Source of the DNA: Streptococcus anginosus subsp. whileyi MAS624
Lineage (GTDB): Bacteria; Bacillota; Bacilli; Lactobacillales; Streptococcaceae
Length of the DNA: 64,000 bases
Direction: 5' to 3'
Assembly: GCF_000478925.1 (NCBI RefSeq)
Contig: NZ_AP013072.1
Span: forward strand, 660,501 to 724,500
Below, one piece after another: positions 55,071-63,995 of the stretch (position 1 is the stretch's first letter; each line of letters opens with the position of its first letter). Under the pieces are notes generated by a model. It was given only the letters and a program-made list of their open reading frames with translations, was not told the origin of the DNA and made no database searches. Made by a program: the position numbers and the translations under genes.

Positions 55071-55183
55071 ATTTACAATAATTTTTATTTATCTATCTTA
55101 GAATTGTCAGAAATTCTTAGAAAAAAGTGGTATACTAATAATGATAGTAAGCATATGTCTTGACAAACAGAAAAGGAGAGAGT

Positions 55184-55659
55184 ATGGATTTATCTCAAAT
55201 GAAATTAGTAACAGAATATGAAATGTCGGAATTGATTTAGAGGAAGCGAGCGTCCGTCATTTAGCAGATTTAGGGATTAAGATAGGAAGTTTTATTCAAA
55301 TCATTTCAAAAACAAACGACACAGCTATTCTCTTAGTTCGAGCTGCGAGGATTGCCTTGGATAATTCTATTTTGAAAAAGCTGGATGTTGTGCCAAAGGG
55401 CAGTAGCAAATCTTCTTTTCCTTTATCTGAGTTGGCTGTTGGAGATGTGGCATACATTGAAGCAATTCATGCGGATGGTGCTTTAAAACGGAGGCTGATG
55501 GATATGGGTTTGACGAAAAACACAAAAGTTCAGTTGCAGAAAGTCGCACCATTAGGTGATCCATTAGAAATTAAGTTGAGAGGTTACGATTTGACGTTGA
55601 GAAAGTCAGAAGCGAGTCTGGTTAGTGTTGTGAAAAGCGAAAAGGGAGCAAAAGGATGA
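55184..55659 (+). pseudogene. feoA: FeoA, frameshifted
   Basis: FeoA is a small cytoplasmic partner of the ferrous iron transporter FeoB. ATG 55184 follows AAAAGGAG. Reading gives MDLSQMKLVTEYEMS, then stops in this frame after ELI. The next frame continues with IDLEEASVRHLADLGIKIG to a normal end at 55659. One missing base in ATGTCGGAATTG restores EMVGIDLEEAS and a protein of 158 residues, apparently two SH3-like FeoA modules. It overlaps feoB by 4 bases. Confidence 0.85.
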
Positions 55660-57122
55660 AAGAATTAGCGCTTGCGGGAAATCCGAATAGTGGAAAGACC
55701 AGTTTATTTAACATTCTAACCGGTAGTAGCCAGCATGTGGGAAATTGGCCTGGTGTCACTGTCGAGAAGAAAAGTGGTCTGTTTCGTAAAAATAAAGATA
55801 TTATTATTCAAGATCTACCGGGAATTTACTCGTTGTCGCCTTATACTTCTGAAGAAGTGATTAGTAGAAATTATCTTTTAAGCGGTAATGCAGACGGGAT
55901 TTTGGATGTAGTTGACGCAACCAATTTGGAACGAAATCTATACTTGAGCTTGCAATTGATTGAGACGGGGATTCTGGTTGTGCTGGCTTTAAATATGAGC
56001 GATGTCGTTGTCGTTGAAAAACAAGGGAAATGGATCGATACGACTAAATTAAGTTATCAGCTAGGTGTACCAGTCGTTGCGACTAGTGCTTTGAAAAAAA
56101 CAGGGATTGACCAAGTTATGCGGCAGGCCTTGCGAGAAATAGAGCGCACGGATGAAACGATCTATCCTATTTACGATAGTCATTTTGAAGCGGCTTTGTC
56201 AGAAATTATCCGTATTTTAGGAAATGCAGTGCCTCAAAAACAAGCTCGTTTTTATGCCATTAAGCTTTTTGAACGCGATAAAGAATTATCTGAACAGCTG
56301 GTATTGTCTGATTTTCAAAAAACAGAGATTGAAGATGCGATTCGGATTACGGAGGAAATCTACACTGAAGACGCAGAAACCATTGTTGTTAATGCGCGCT
56401 ATGAGTTTATTGAGTCAGCAGTCAAAATGGCGCTGCAAGCTGATGTCAATCAATTGAGTTTGTCGGATAAGATTGACCGTATTGTGACCAATCGTTATTT
56501 AGCCTTGCCAATTTTTGCAGTTGTTATGTGGCTGGTCTATTTTCTCTCCATTCAAACGATTGGAACGATGGGAACGGATTGGACAAACGACATCCTCTTT
56601 GGAGAATGGATTCCAAATGGTGTTAAATCATTGCTAGAGCAATTAGCTGTAGCCGACTGGCTTCAATCTTTAATCATTGATAGGATTATCGCAGGCTGCG
56701 GAGCTGTGCTAGGCTTTGTGCCTCAGATTTTTGTCTTATTTATCTGTTTGGGTATCTTGGAAGACATCGGCTATATGAGCCGGATTGCCTTTGTGATGGA
56801 TCGAATCTTTCGGCGGTTTGGTTTATCTGGGAAATCTTTTATCCCTATGTTGATTTCGACGGGGTGTGGCGTTCCTGGTGTCATGGCGAGTAGAACCATT
56901 GAAAATGAACGTGACCGTAGAATTACCATTATGACAACAACCTTTATGCCTTGTTCTGCCAAGTTGCCGATTATTTCCTTGATTGCAGGGGCATTTTTTC
57001 CTAGCAATATTTGGATTGCACCAAGCGCTTATTTCGTCGGAATGGGAGCCATTGTCTTATCAGGGATTGCTTTGAAAAAGACGGCAATTCTGTACTGCCC
57101 CCAAAAAGTTAGACAAAAAATA

Positions 57123-57962
57123 TTAGTGAAAGGATTTAGTTCTGTACTGCACAGGACTAAGTCCTTTTAGTTTAGTTTTGCTCCGTTTATTGTTGTAATA
57201 AACAATATAAGTTGCAATAGCTTTCTCCAGCTCCTCAAGCGATTGATAACTCTTCTCATAACCGTAGAACATCTCCGATTTGAGGATGCCAAAGAAGGAC
57301 TCCATCATCCCATTGTCTGGACTATTGCCCTTGCGAGACATAGATGGGACAATTCCTTTCGCTTCTAAGAATTGATGATAAGACTGGTGCTGATACTGCC
57401 AGCCTTGGTCACTGTGGAGAATGGTTCCCTTGTAGGTTTCAGCAGGAAAAGCCTTGGCTAACATTGTTCTGACCTGGTTCAAGTCAGGTGAACGTGACAA
57501 GGTAAAGGCAATGATTTCACTATTATACCCATCTAAAATAGGAGACAGGTAGAGCTTTCCATTGACGTTTGGTAAGGCAAATTCGGTTACATCTGTATAG
57601 CACTTCTCATAAGGCTTAGAAGCTTGAAATTGACGCTGAATGAGATTCTCAGCTTTCTTACCAATCTCCCCCTTGTAAGAAGAATACTTCCGTTGACGAC
57701 GAATTCGAGCTTGTAGTCCCATCACTTGCATCAATCGCTGAACTTTCTTATGATTAACGTGAAAGCCACGATTTTTCAGTTCAAGATGAATCCGACGATA
57801 ACCATAGTTTCCCTTGTGCTCATCATAAATCAATTGAATTTCAGCTTTTAACTCTTGATTCTTGTCTGGTTTGTCCAGCTGTTTTAGCTGGTAATAGTAA
57901 GTTGCACGAGAGAGTTTAGCTATGGCTAGTAGGAAACTTAATCGGAATCCTCCCTTGACCAT
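57123..57962 (-). CDS. IS3-family transposase OrfB (DDE catalytic part)
   Basis: 279 residues with an N-terminal HTH_21 region ([19 protein letters not shown]) and an rve integrase core. The catalytic triad is D in YTDVTEF, D in LHSDQGWQY and E in [14 protein letters not shown]. It is made mainly as an OrfAB fusion in relatives. Start ATG 57962 overlaps OrfA by 25 bases. Confidence 0.92.
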   Translation of the reverse strand: MVKGGFRLSFLLAIAKLSRATYYYQLKQLDKPDKNQELKAEIQLIYDEHKGNYGYRRIHLELKNRGFHVNHKKVQRLMQVMGLQARIRRQRKYSSYKGEIGKKAENLIQRQFQASKPYEKCYTDVTEFALPNVNGKLYLSPILDGYNSEIIAFTLSRSPDLNQVRTMLAKAFPAETYKGTILHSDQGWQYQHQSYHQFLEAKGIVPSMSRKGNSPDNGMMESFFGILKSEMFYGYEKSYQSLEELEKAIATYIVYYNNKRSKTKLKGLSPVQYRTKSFH

Positions 57963-58474
57963 CTCTCTAATTGTCTCTGCTTTTCGTGCTGTAAGGTTTT
58001 GTCCCTTAAGCGTAACTCCCTCAACTTTTTTAGATAGGCATTCTCCGTTCTAAGACGCTCGTTCTCTTCTTGAAGTCGCTCTAGTTCCGTCATTTCTTCC
58101 CAAGTTTTCTTTTTCTTACGTCCCATCTTTGGTGGTCTCCCTCTTTGTTTCTCAACAATAGTATAGCCGTTTTTCTTATATTGTGCCAGCCAATTTGGGA
58201 GAGTCCCCCTGTTAGGAAGGGCAAAATCGAGAGAGACTGACAATTGAGAACGCCCTTCAAGAAGAACTTGATGAAGGATTTTTTGCTTTAGTTCAGGAGA
58301 ATAATAAGTCTTCTTACCTCTCTTGACAATGCCTACTCCATGCCTATCAATCAGCCGAATCAGATATTCGATCCCTGACTGATTGAAGTTAAACTGTTTT
58401 GATAATGACTTGAGAGTTGCGCCGCTTTTTCGCAAGTAATAGATTTGAACCTTGTCTTCATAACTTAATTTCAT
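57938..58474 (-). CDS. IS3-family transposase OrfA (DNA-binding part)
   Basis: 178 residues with helix-turn-helix regions ([20 protein letters not shown] and [11 protein letters not shown]-like) and a C-terminal leucine-zipper coiled coil ([22 protein letters not shown]). The start at 58474 lies inside the element; upstream in-frame codons run across the terminal repeat into feoB. It binds the IS ends and regulates transposition. Confidence 0.88.
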   Translation of the reverse strand: MKLSYEDKVQIYYLRKSGATLKSLSKQFNFNQSGIEYLIRLIDRHGVGIVKRGKKTYYSPELKQKILHQVLLEGRSQLSVSLDFALPNRGTLPNWLAQYKKNGYTIVEKQRGRPPKMGRKKKKTWEEMTELERLQEENERLRTENAYLKKLRELRLRDKTLQHEKQRQLERWSREDSD

Positions 58475-59257
58475 AAAAATAACACCCCAAAAGTTAGAGT
58501 TTTCTTGTCTAACTTTTGGGGTGCAGTTCATTCTCGGTGGTGTTGTGGCACCTTTTATCATGGAGTTGCCGAGTTACCACCTGCCACAAGTCAAAACGGT
58601 TTTGCGCTATGCTGGTCAAAAGGCTTTGAGTTTCATCAAACGAGCTGGAACGATTATCTTTGTGACTAATATTTTCATCTGGTTTGCTAGTTCCTATAAC
58701 TTTAGCTTACAGGCGGTCGAAACAGAAAATAGTATTCTAGCTACCTTAGGAAAAGGATTAGCTTGGATCTTTACTCCTCTTGGATTTGGTAATTGGCGAG
58801 CAACTGTAGCAGCTATTACCGGCTTATTAGCTAAAGAGACGGTGATTTCGACTTTTGGAATTTTGTATAAAGTGACTGATGCGACAGAGACTACGAAAGA
58901 ACTATGGAACAATCTCCAACAGCATTATACGGCACTTTCCGCCTATTCATTTCTTGTCTTTAACTTGCTTTGTGCCCCTTGTTTTGCAGCGATTGGTGCG
59001 ATTCATCGCGAAATGGGCAATGCGAAGTGGACGTGGATTGCTCTATCTTTCCAAACATTACTGGCTTATAATGTCAGTCTTGTGATTTATCAGTTTGGTC
59101 AAGCGTTGCTATATGGAAAAGGAATATCTTCTGGAACTATTTTTGCTCTATTCGTTGTAGTAGTTGGTCTCTATTTCATCTTTAGAAAACCACGTAAAGA
59201 AAAAATAGAAGTTATCACTTTAGATAATCTGACACATCAAACAGTATAGGAGAAATC

Positions 59258-59392
59258 ATGTCCACGATTATTGTATTTATCATTATTTTAGTTTTAGCTG
59301 GTGCAGCGCTGCACCACATCATTAAGGGGAAGGGCAACTGTGGCGATTGTGACTGTCAATGTGAAATCAAAGAAAAAATGAGACAAAAATAA
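59258..59392 (+). CDS. FeoB-associated Cys-rich membrane protein
   Basis: A 44-residue protein: one membrane helix (STIIVFIIILVLAGAALHHII) and a short cytoplasmic tail with CGDCDCQC. This is the small FeoB-associated Cys-rich protein commonly encoded after feoB; it may bind iron or assist the transporter. AGGAG precedes the start, 8 bases after feoB. It remains intact although feoA and feoB are broken. Confidence 0.9.
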   Translation: MSTIIVFIIILVLAGAALHHIIKGKGNCGDCDCQCEIKEKMRQK

Positions 59393-59465
59393 AGAGAAAA
59401 CTAAAAATATGACAGAGGTTGTCAGGTCATTTGTTATATGATTTATTAAAAAAGGAGAACACAAC

Positions 59466-60008
59466 ATGGTAAGACCTACTAGCAAGACTGAGTTGATTAG
59501 TGCAGCAACACAGCAATATGCAAAGCTACAGTCATTGATTTCCCGATTAACAGAAGAAGAGTTGAATACCACATTTGATTTTTCAAAAGATGAGAAACGG
59601 AAAGAAGCTCATTGGAAGAGAGATAAAAATCTTAGAGATGTTCTCATTCATCTTTATGAGTGGCAACAATTACTTCTCAATTGGGTGTATTCCAATCAAA
59701 ATGGTGTCGAAAAATCGTTTTTGCCAGCACCTTATAATTGGAGAAGCTATGGTGAGATGAATGTGGCATTTTGGCAAAAACATCAACAGACACCGCTAGA
59801 AAAAGCAATCAAGTTGCTTCATCAATCACAGGAAAAAGTGCTAACCCTGGCTGAAACCTTTACAAATGAAGAGCTGTTTTCAAAGAGCGTTTATAAATGG
59901 GTTGGTGGGAGTACTCTTGGCTCCTACTTTGTCAGCTGCACATCCAGTCACTACGACTGGGCTATGAAGAAGCTGAAAGCACATCAAAAGAACTGTAAAA
60001 ATCAGTAA
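59466..60008 (+). CDS. ClbS/DfsB family four-helix protein
   Basis: A 180-residue DinB-like four-helix bundle protein of the ClbS/DfsB (DUF1706) family. Conserved pieces are VRPTSKTELISAA, RDVLIHLYEWQQLLLNW and LPAPYNWRSYGEMN. E. coli ClbS protects against colibactin; most members have no known substrate. AAAAGGAG precedes the start. It is followed by the 41-bp repeat array. Confidence 0.88.
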   Translation: MVRPTSKTELISAATQQYAKLQSLISRLTEEELNTTFDFSKDEKRKEAHWKRDKNLRDVLIHLYEWQQLLLNWVYSNQNGVEKSFLPAPYNWRSYGEMNVAFWQKHQQTPLEKAIKLLHQSQEKVLTLAETFTNEELFSKSVYKWVGGSTLGSYFVSCTSSHYDWAMKKLKAHQKNCKNQ

Positions 60009-60078
60009 ACAATCAGTATGGTTGGGAGCAAAAATACAAACAACAATGCTCAAGCGAGCCAAATCCACAGTAGCTCAT

Positions 60079-60447
60079 CTCGTCCGCTGGGCTGACGGAG
60101 CCAATCAAAACAGTCTCATCCTGTTCGCCGGGCTGACGGAGCAAACCAAAAGTAGTTCATCTCGTCCGCTGGGCTGACGGAGCAAACCAAAAGTAGTTCA
60201 TCTCGTCCGCTGGGCTGACGGAGCAAACCAAAAGTAGTTCATCTCGTCCGCCGGGTTGACGTGGTAAACTAAAAGTAGTTCATCTCGTCCGCCGGGCTGA
60301 TGGAGTAAACCAAAAGTAGTTCATCTCGTCCGCCGGGTCGACGTGGTAAACTAAAAGTCATTTATCTTTTCGACTAGGTCGACAGATCCAATCCAAAGCG
60401 GTTTATTTTATCGACCAAGTCGACAAAGCGAACCTCACGTCATTTCA
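60079..60447. repeat. 41-bp minisatellite, about nine tandem units
   Basis: Units begin with CTCGTCCGCTGGGCTGACGG and end with AAAAGTAGTTCAT. They start at 60079, 60121, 60161, 60202, 60243, 60284 and 60325, with two strongly degenerate units after 60366. Units 3 and 4 are identical; units 5 and 7 share a GTGGTAAACTA variant. The period is not a multiple of three and frames are closed, so it is not coding. There are no spacers. Confidence 0.92.
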
Positions 60448-60479
60448 TCCGAGAGTCAGTCCAGCTGTCTATAAAATAA

Positions 60480-60515
60480 ATCAGTCCGTCAACTTAGCTG
60501 ACGGACCGATTTTGT
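60480..60515. terminator. Terminator at the end of the vex unit
   Basis: GTCCGTCA and TGACGGAC form an 8-bp perfect stem around ACTTAGC. T-rich runs lie on both sides, so it can stop minus-strand vex transcription. Confidence 0.85.
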
Positions 60516-60532
60516 CTGAATTCATTGATATC

Positions 60533-61921
60533 TTATTTGCTGTTATCTCCCATTAGTAAGTCTTTTGGTTGCTTACTAAGGAGCGTGATTGAAGCAATGA
60601 GGACGGAAACGATGATGATGGCAAGTCCAAAGATGACCACCTTGGTCATATCATCAGGAGATACATGTACATTGAGGCTAGTGAGGGTCTTGTTAAAGCC
60701 ATCCACTTCAGCCCCGCCTCCAAGATTGGCGCTCTTACCTTCTCGAGCTAGTTTTTCAGTAATACCACTGGTAACTTGTTTTAAAATGCTATTTCCCATC
60801 ACCTTGCTGACAGCACTACCTGCAAAGTAAGCACCAATGAAGCTAAATATACTTACAAAGAGAACTTCTGTGATAAATTGGAAGAAAATCTTTGTTTTGC
60901 TAATTCCCATTGAAAGCATGATTCCCATTTCTTTTCTACGACCATTGATCCATAAGAACAAGACTAGCGTAAGAACAATCGCTCCAAAGATTAGAGTTCC
61001 GATTAAGAGGTTTCCAGTAACGCCGTAAATACCGTTAATAGAAGATTGAAGTGCTGGGAAGTTGCTTGTGCTCTTAACAAGGGTGTAGGCTTCCCAATCA
61101 ATAGATGATATTTCTTTTACTTTCGCCATTACTTTATCAATATCTTGGCTACCGTTTACAAAGAAAGTAGCATCTTGATAAATAGCGTTTTTATCCGTTG
61201 AACCTTGTAAAGTTTTAGTCGTTTCTAAGTCTGTGATAAAGGTATTTTCATACAATTCTTGAGGACTAGAAACGCCTCCTTTATTTTTCCCGTCAAAAAT
61301 TCCGATAACTGTCACTTTAGTCGTTTTATTAGCTTTGCGAACGTTATCATAGTCATAAGTATTCGATTTTATATTAATCGTATCGCCGACTTTAAGTTTG
61401 TTCTTTTCTGCAAAATCTTTATGAATTAAAGCAACATTTTTGTCATTTTTGTTGATATGTCTACCTTCAACTAGTTTGAAGGTTTCCGCAGTAAATTTAT
61501 CATCTTTAGATGAATCGTTGATACCTGTTGCCATAATGGCACGGCCGAATTTTTGTTTTCTATCTTCGCTTTCAAAGTCGGTTTCTCCAGATTCAACCAA
61601 TTGGTGATCAATTAAGTCAGCGACAACATTCATTCGTTTGATGTAGCCAGAGATACCTTTAACTTTTTCCACAGCTTCGATATCTTCGCCTTTAAGATTT
61701 CCTGCTCCGCGAGGGGTACCTTGGTTCACTTCGCGGTTAATCTGCATTGAGAAACTGCTAGTGATATTTTTGAAAGTCTCTTTTGAAGCAGCGTCTGTTG
61801 CATTTTTAACAGCAATGCTGCCTAAGGTTAAGGTAGAGATGGCTAGCAGGATGAAAAAGATAATCAAGCTTTTGATTTTCTTGCGCCAGACATAAGCCAA
61901 AGCGTTTTTTATTGGTAACAT
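60533..61921 (-). CDS. vex3: ABC transporter permease Vex3
   Basis: A 462-residue FtsX/MacB-type permease: an N-terminal membrane helix, a large extracellular domain (about 40-290) and three C-terminal helices. The sequence closely follows pneumococcal Vex3 as I recall it, e.g. SFSMQINREVNQGTPRGAGN and GINDSSKDDKF, and the gene order (vex1-vex2-vex3) is the same. It likely exports a peptide or acts in envelope-stress signalling; the substrate is unknown. Confidence 0.88.
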   Translation of the reverse strand: MLPIKNALAYVWRKKIKSLIIFFILLAISTLTLGSIAVKNATDAASKETFKNITSSFSMQINREVNQGTPRGAGNLKGEDIEAVEKVKGISGYIKRMNVVADLIDHQLVESGETDFESEDRKQKFGRAIMATGINDSSKDDKFTAETFKLVEGRHINKNDKNVALIHKDFAEKNKLKVGDTINIKSNTYDYDNVRKANKTTKVTVIGIFDGKNKGGVSSPQELYENTFITDLETTKTLQGSTDKNAIYQDATFFVNGSQDIDKVMAKVKEISSIDWEAYTLVKSTSNFPALQSSINGIYGVTGNLLIGTLIFGAIVLTLVLFLWINGRRKEMGIMLSMGISKTKIFFQFITEVLFVSIFSFIGAYFAGSAVSKVMGNSILKQVTSGITEKLAREGKSANLGGGAEVDGFNKTLTSLNVHVSPDDMTKVVIFGLAIIIVSVLIASITLLSKQPKDLLMGDNSK

Positions 61922-61943
61922 ATCATTTCTTCTCCTTGGGGTA

Positions 61944-62591
61944 TCATTTCGCTTTCTTAGTGACTTCCACTAAGTTTTTATTTTTTAATTCGAGGACAAC
62001 ATCTGCTTGATCAGCCAGCTCTTTGCTGTGTGTCACCACAATGACACATTTATTCTTCTCTTTGGCAGAGGTGATAAGAATGTCAATAATGTCCATGGCA
62101 GTAGCAGCGTCTAGATTCCCTGTTGGTTCATCGGCTAAGATAATAGGGGCTTCTGATGCCAAAGCACGTGCAATAGCCACCCGTTGCTGCTGACCGCCAG
62201 AGAGGCGCATGACATTGCGGTGAATCTCTTTCTCGCTCAAGCCTAACCGTAACAAGATTTCTTTATCTGCATGTGGATTGACCAAACGGACATTTTCAAG
62301 AGGTGTCAGGTAGTCAATTAGATTATAATTTTGAAAGACCAAAGAGATTTGTTTACTTCTGTGGTGATTGTAGCCTTTCTCAGCAATGTCTTGATTTTCA
62401 AAGAGGATTTTTCCTTTTGTGGGAGTGTCAAGTCCTGCTAAAAGGGAAAGTAAAGTGGACTTTCCAGCACCAGATTTCCCGATGATGGCGTAAAATTTCC
62501 CTTTTTCAAATGAAGTTGTGATTTGTTGCAATACATTTTCTTGTAAAGTGTTGTACTGATAACTAACAGTATCTATTTTTAAAATCGTCAT
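61944..62591 (-). CDS. vex2: ABC transporter ATPase Vex2
   Basis: A 215-residue nucleotide-binding protein of the MacB/LolD type. Walker A is GKSGAGKST, the Q-loop VFQNYNLIDYLTPLENV, the signature LSGGQQQR, Walker B ILADEPTGNLD and the switch His VVTHSKE. It energises the two flanking permeases. It lies between vex1 and vex3 with gaps of 11 and 22 bases. Confidence 0.92.
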   Translation of the reverse strand: MTILKIDTVSYQYNTLQENVLQQITTSFEKGKFYAIIGKSGAGKSTLLSLLAGLDTPTKGKILFENQDIAEKGYNHHRSKQISLVFQNYNLIDYLTPLENVRLVNPHADKEILLRLGLSEKEIHRNVMRLSGGQQQRVAIARALASEAPIILADEPTGNLDAATAMDIIDILITSAKEKNKCVIVVTHSKELADQADVVLELKNKNLVEVTKKAK

Positions 62592-62602
62592 TTTTTGTCT
62601 CC

Positions 62603-63895
62603 TTAACTAATATCGGTTAAAATTTCCTTCGGTTTTTTATGTAAAATAATAGAGGACGAGCTCACTACGGCAAATAAGATGATGATGAGCAAAATGCCGT
62701 AGGTCACACCAATTGTTGCAAAATCTAGGTGTGGTACCACGTTTTCAAAGAGTGCCGCTGAATCAGCTCCGTCTTGTCCTTTCTTGATAAAACCTTTAAA
62801 GACCATGGTAGCCAGATAAGAACCGCTAATCGTGGATAGAACCATGCTAAACACAGAGATGATGACAAGTTCTAGCACAAATTGGGACATAATCATTGTC
62901 TTTGAAATACCAAGCGATAGGAGCACCCCGATTTCATAAACTCTCTCTCGCAACCAAAACATAAGAATCAGGGCCAGAATGATGATACTGCCGATGATGA
63001 TACTAAATGTTAAGACACGAACAATCTGTTTAAAACTCGTGATAGAAGAAGAGATAGTCTCAAATGCTTTCGTATTTTTAACAAGATCTAACTTGCTCCA
63101 ATCAATAGGCGCTTTCTTAACGGCGGTCACCACTTGGTCAATGTTCTTTGGATTGGCAACATAGTAAACTGCTGATGTGACCTGATAGTCAGTTGCTTTG
63201 TAGCCTGCTAAGCGTTGACTGGTTTCATAATCCAAATAAAGAGTATTTTCCGTTGCATCAGAACTCAATCCAGTTTGTTTTTCTTCTTTTTTACCAGAGA
63301 AAACCCCTGCAACTTCAACTTCTATTTCATTGCCTTTTTTAGCGTTACCATCTCGTAATGATATGCCTTGCAGTTTGAATTTGTCACCTACTTTGAGATG
63401 GTTTTGTGCTGCTAATTTTTCATGAATCAACACCTTGGAGCGGTCACTTTTTTGAAGATGTTTTCCTTTTTCCAACTTAAAGACACCGCTGACAAAGGTC
63501 GTTTCCAACTGAGAATCACTTGTTCCTAATGCTGCAACGAGATTGTTGAGAATAGGATTTTGATTGTCCCGCGTCACTCCTTGTCTCTTCTTGACAACTG
63601 TTTTATTTGTCAAGGTTGCCAGTGCATCGTATTTTAAGTTATGTTTTGAGATTTCTTTATTCTCTAACAATTTCTCTGCTGTTCTTAATGAAATGGGATT
63701 TTCAATATTCTTACTGGTGATAGCAAAGCCAGTATTTGAAGCATCATAAATCCTTTTTTCGATATTATCTGTCGTTTTCATAATCGAAAAACTACTGGAT
63801 AAAGCAGTGGAAATAAATGTTAGTATCAGGAAAATCAGAACCGTTTTAACTTTTTTTCTACTGATGTAATTCAAAGCCTGTTTGGCTATTTGCAT
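62603..63895 (-). CDS. vex1: ABC transporter permease Vex1
   Basis: A 430-residue FtsX-domain permease, related to Vex3: one N-terminal helix (VLIFLILTFISTALSSSFSI), an extracellular domain (about 40-275) and three C-terminal helices with REVYEIGVLLSLGIS-like RVYEIGVLLSLGISKTMI. It is the first gene of the vex1-2-3 unit. The start at 63895 follows GAAGGGAAG. Direct TTTAAG repeats lie 77-100 bases upstream. Confidence 0.88.
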   Translation of the reverse strand: MQIAKQALNYISRKKVKTVLIFLILTFISTALSSSFSIMKTTDNIEKRIYDASNTGFAITSKNIENPISLRTAEKLLENKEISKHNLKYDALATLTNKTVVKKRQGVTRDNQNPILNNLVAALGTSDSQLETTFVSGVFKLEKGKHLQKSDRSKVLIHEKLAAQNHLKVGDKFKLQGISLRDGNAKKGNEIEVEVAGVFSGKKEEKQTGLSSDATENTLYLDYETSQRLAGYKATDYQVTSAVYYVANPKNIDQVVTAVKKAPIDWSKLDLVKNTKAFETISSSITSFKQIVRVLTFSIIIGSIIILALILMFWLRERVYEIGVLLSLGISKTMIMSQFVLELVIISVFSMVLSTISGSYLATMVFKGFIKKGQDGADSAALFENVVPHLDFATIGVTYGILLIIILFAVVSSSSIILHKKPKEILTDIS

Positions 63896-63959
63896 AATTT
63901 TCTTCCCTTCTTTAAATTTTTAAACTAAATTGGTACCGTGTTCTATGATAAGAAAGTTA

Positions 63960-63995
63960 CCTTAAACTAATTTTAAGGTTTAAGATAACTTTAAG
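63960..63995. promoter_or_regulatory. TTTAAG direct repeats and palindrome upstream of vex1
   Basis: Plus strand: TTTAAG at 63972, 63979 and 63990. The last two are spaced TTTAAG-N5-TTTAAG, the CiaR-type arrangement. CCTTAAA-CTAAT-TTTAAGG (63960-63978) is also a perfect inverted repeat. An OmpR-family regulator is a likely binder. Confidence 0.6.

Larger units (their letters stand above)
57091..58530 (-). mobile_element. IS3-family (IS150 group) insertion sequence, 1440 bp
   Basis: Terminal inverted repeats TGTACTGCCCCCAAAAAG... and, read from the other end, TGAACTGCACCCCAAAAG..., both continuing TTAGAC. It ends in TG...CA and is flanked by a 3-bp duplication. Two overlapping minus-strand ORFs, A and B, with B in the -1 frame relative to A, are the IS3 pattern that makes an OrfAB transposase by programmed frameshifting. 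Size and ends recall IS861-type elements of streptococci. Both ORFs look intact, so the element may still be active. Confidence 0.93.
57088..58533. repeat. 3-bp target-site duplication (TTC) flanking the IS
   Basis: TTC at 57088-57090 and at 58531-58533. Removal of one copy and the element restores the feoB frame exactly. Confidence 0.88.
55656..59249 (+). pseudogene. feoB: FeoB ferrous iron transporter, split by an IS element
   Basis: The N-terminal GTPase domain has GNPNSGKTS, DLPGIYS and NMSD; the membrane region starts near 290. The gene stops after ALKKTAI at 57090 and resumes at 58534. Deleting the IS and one TTC duplicate joins GCAATTC to TCGGTGG and gives one open frame of 716 codons ([11 protein letters not shown]), the normal FeoB length. 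So the gene was intact before insertion. The N-terminal part now ends with some 27 residues encoded by IS sequence. Ferrous transport is almost surely lost, since the second half carries essential helices. Confidence 0.95.

Noticed and set aside
60079-60447. Array of direct repeats that could be taken for CRISPR
   Set aside because: The 41-bp units are contiguous with no unique spacers, and no cas genes are near. It is a minisatellite.
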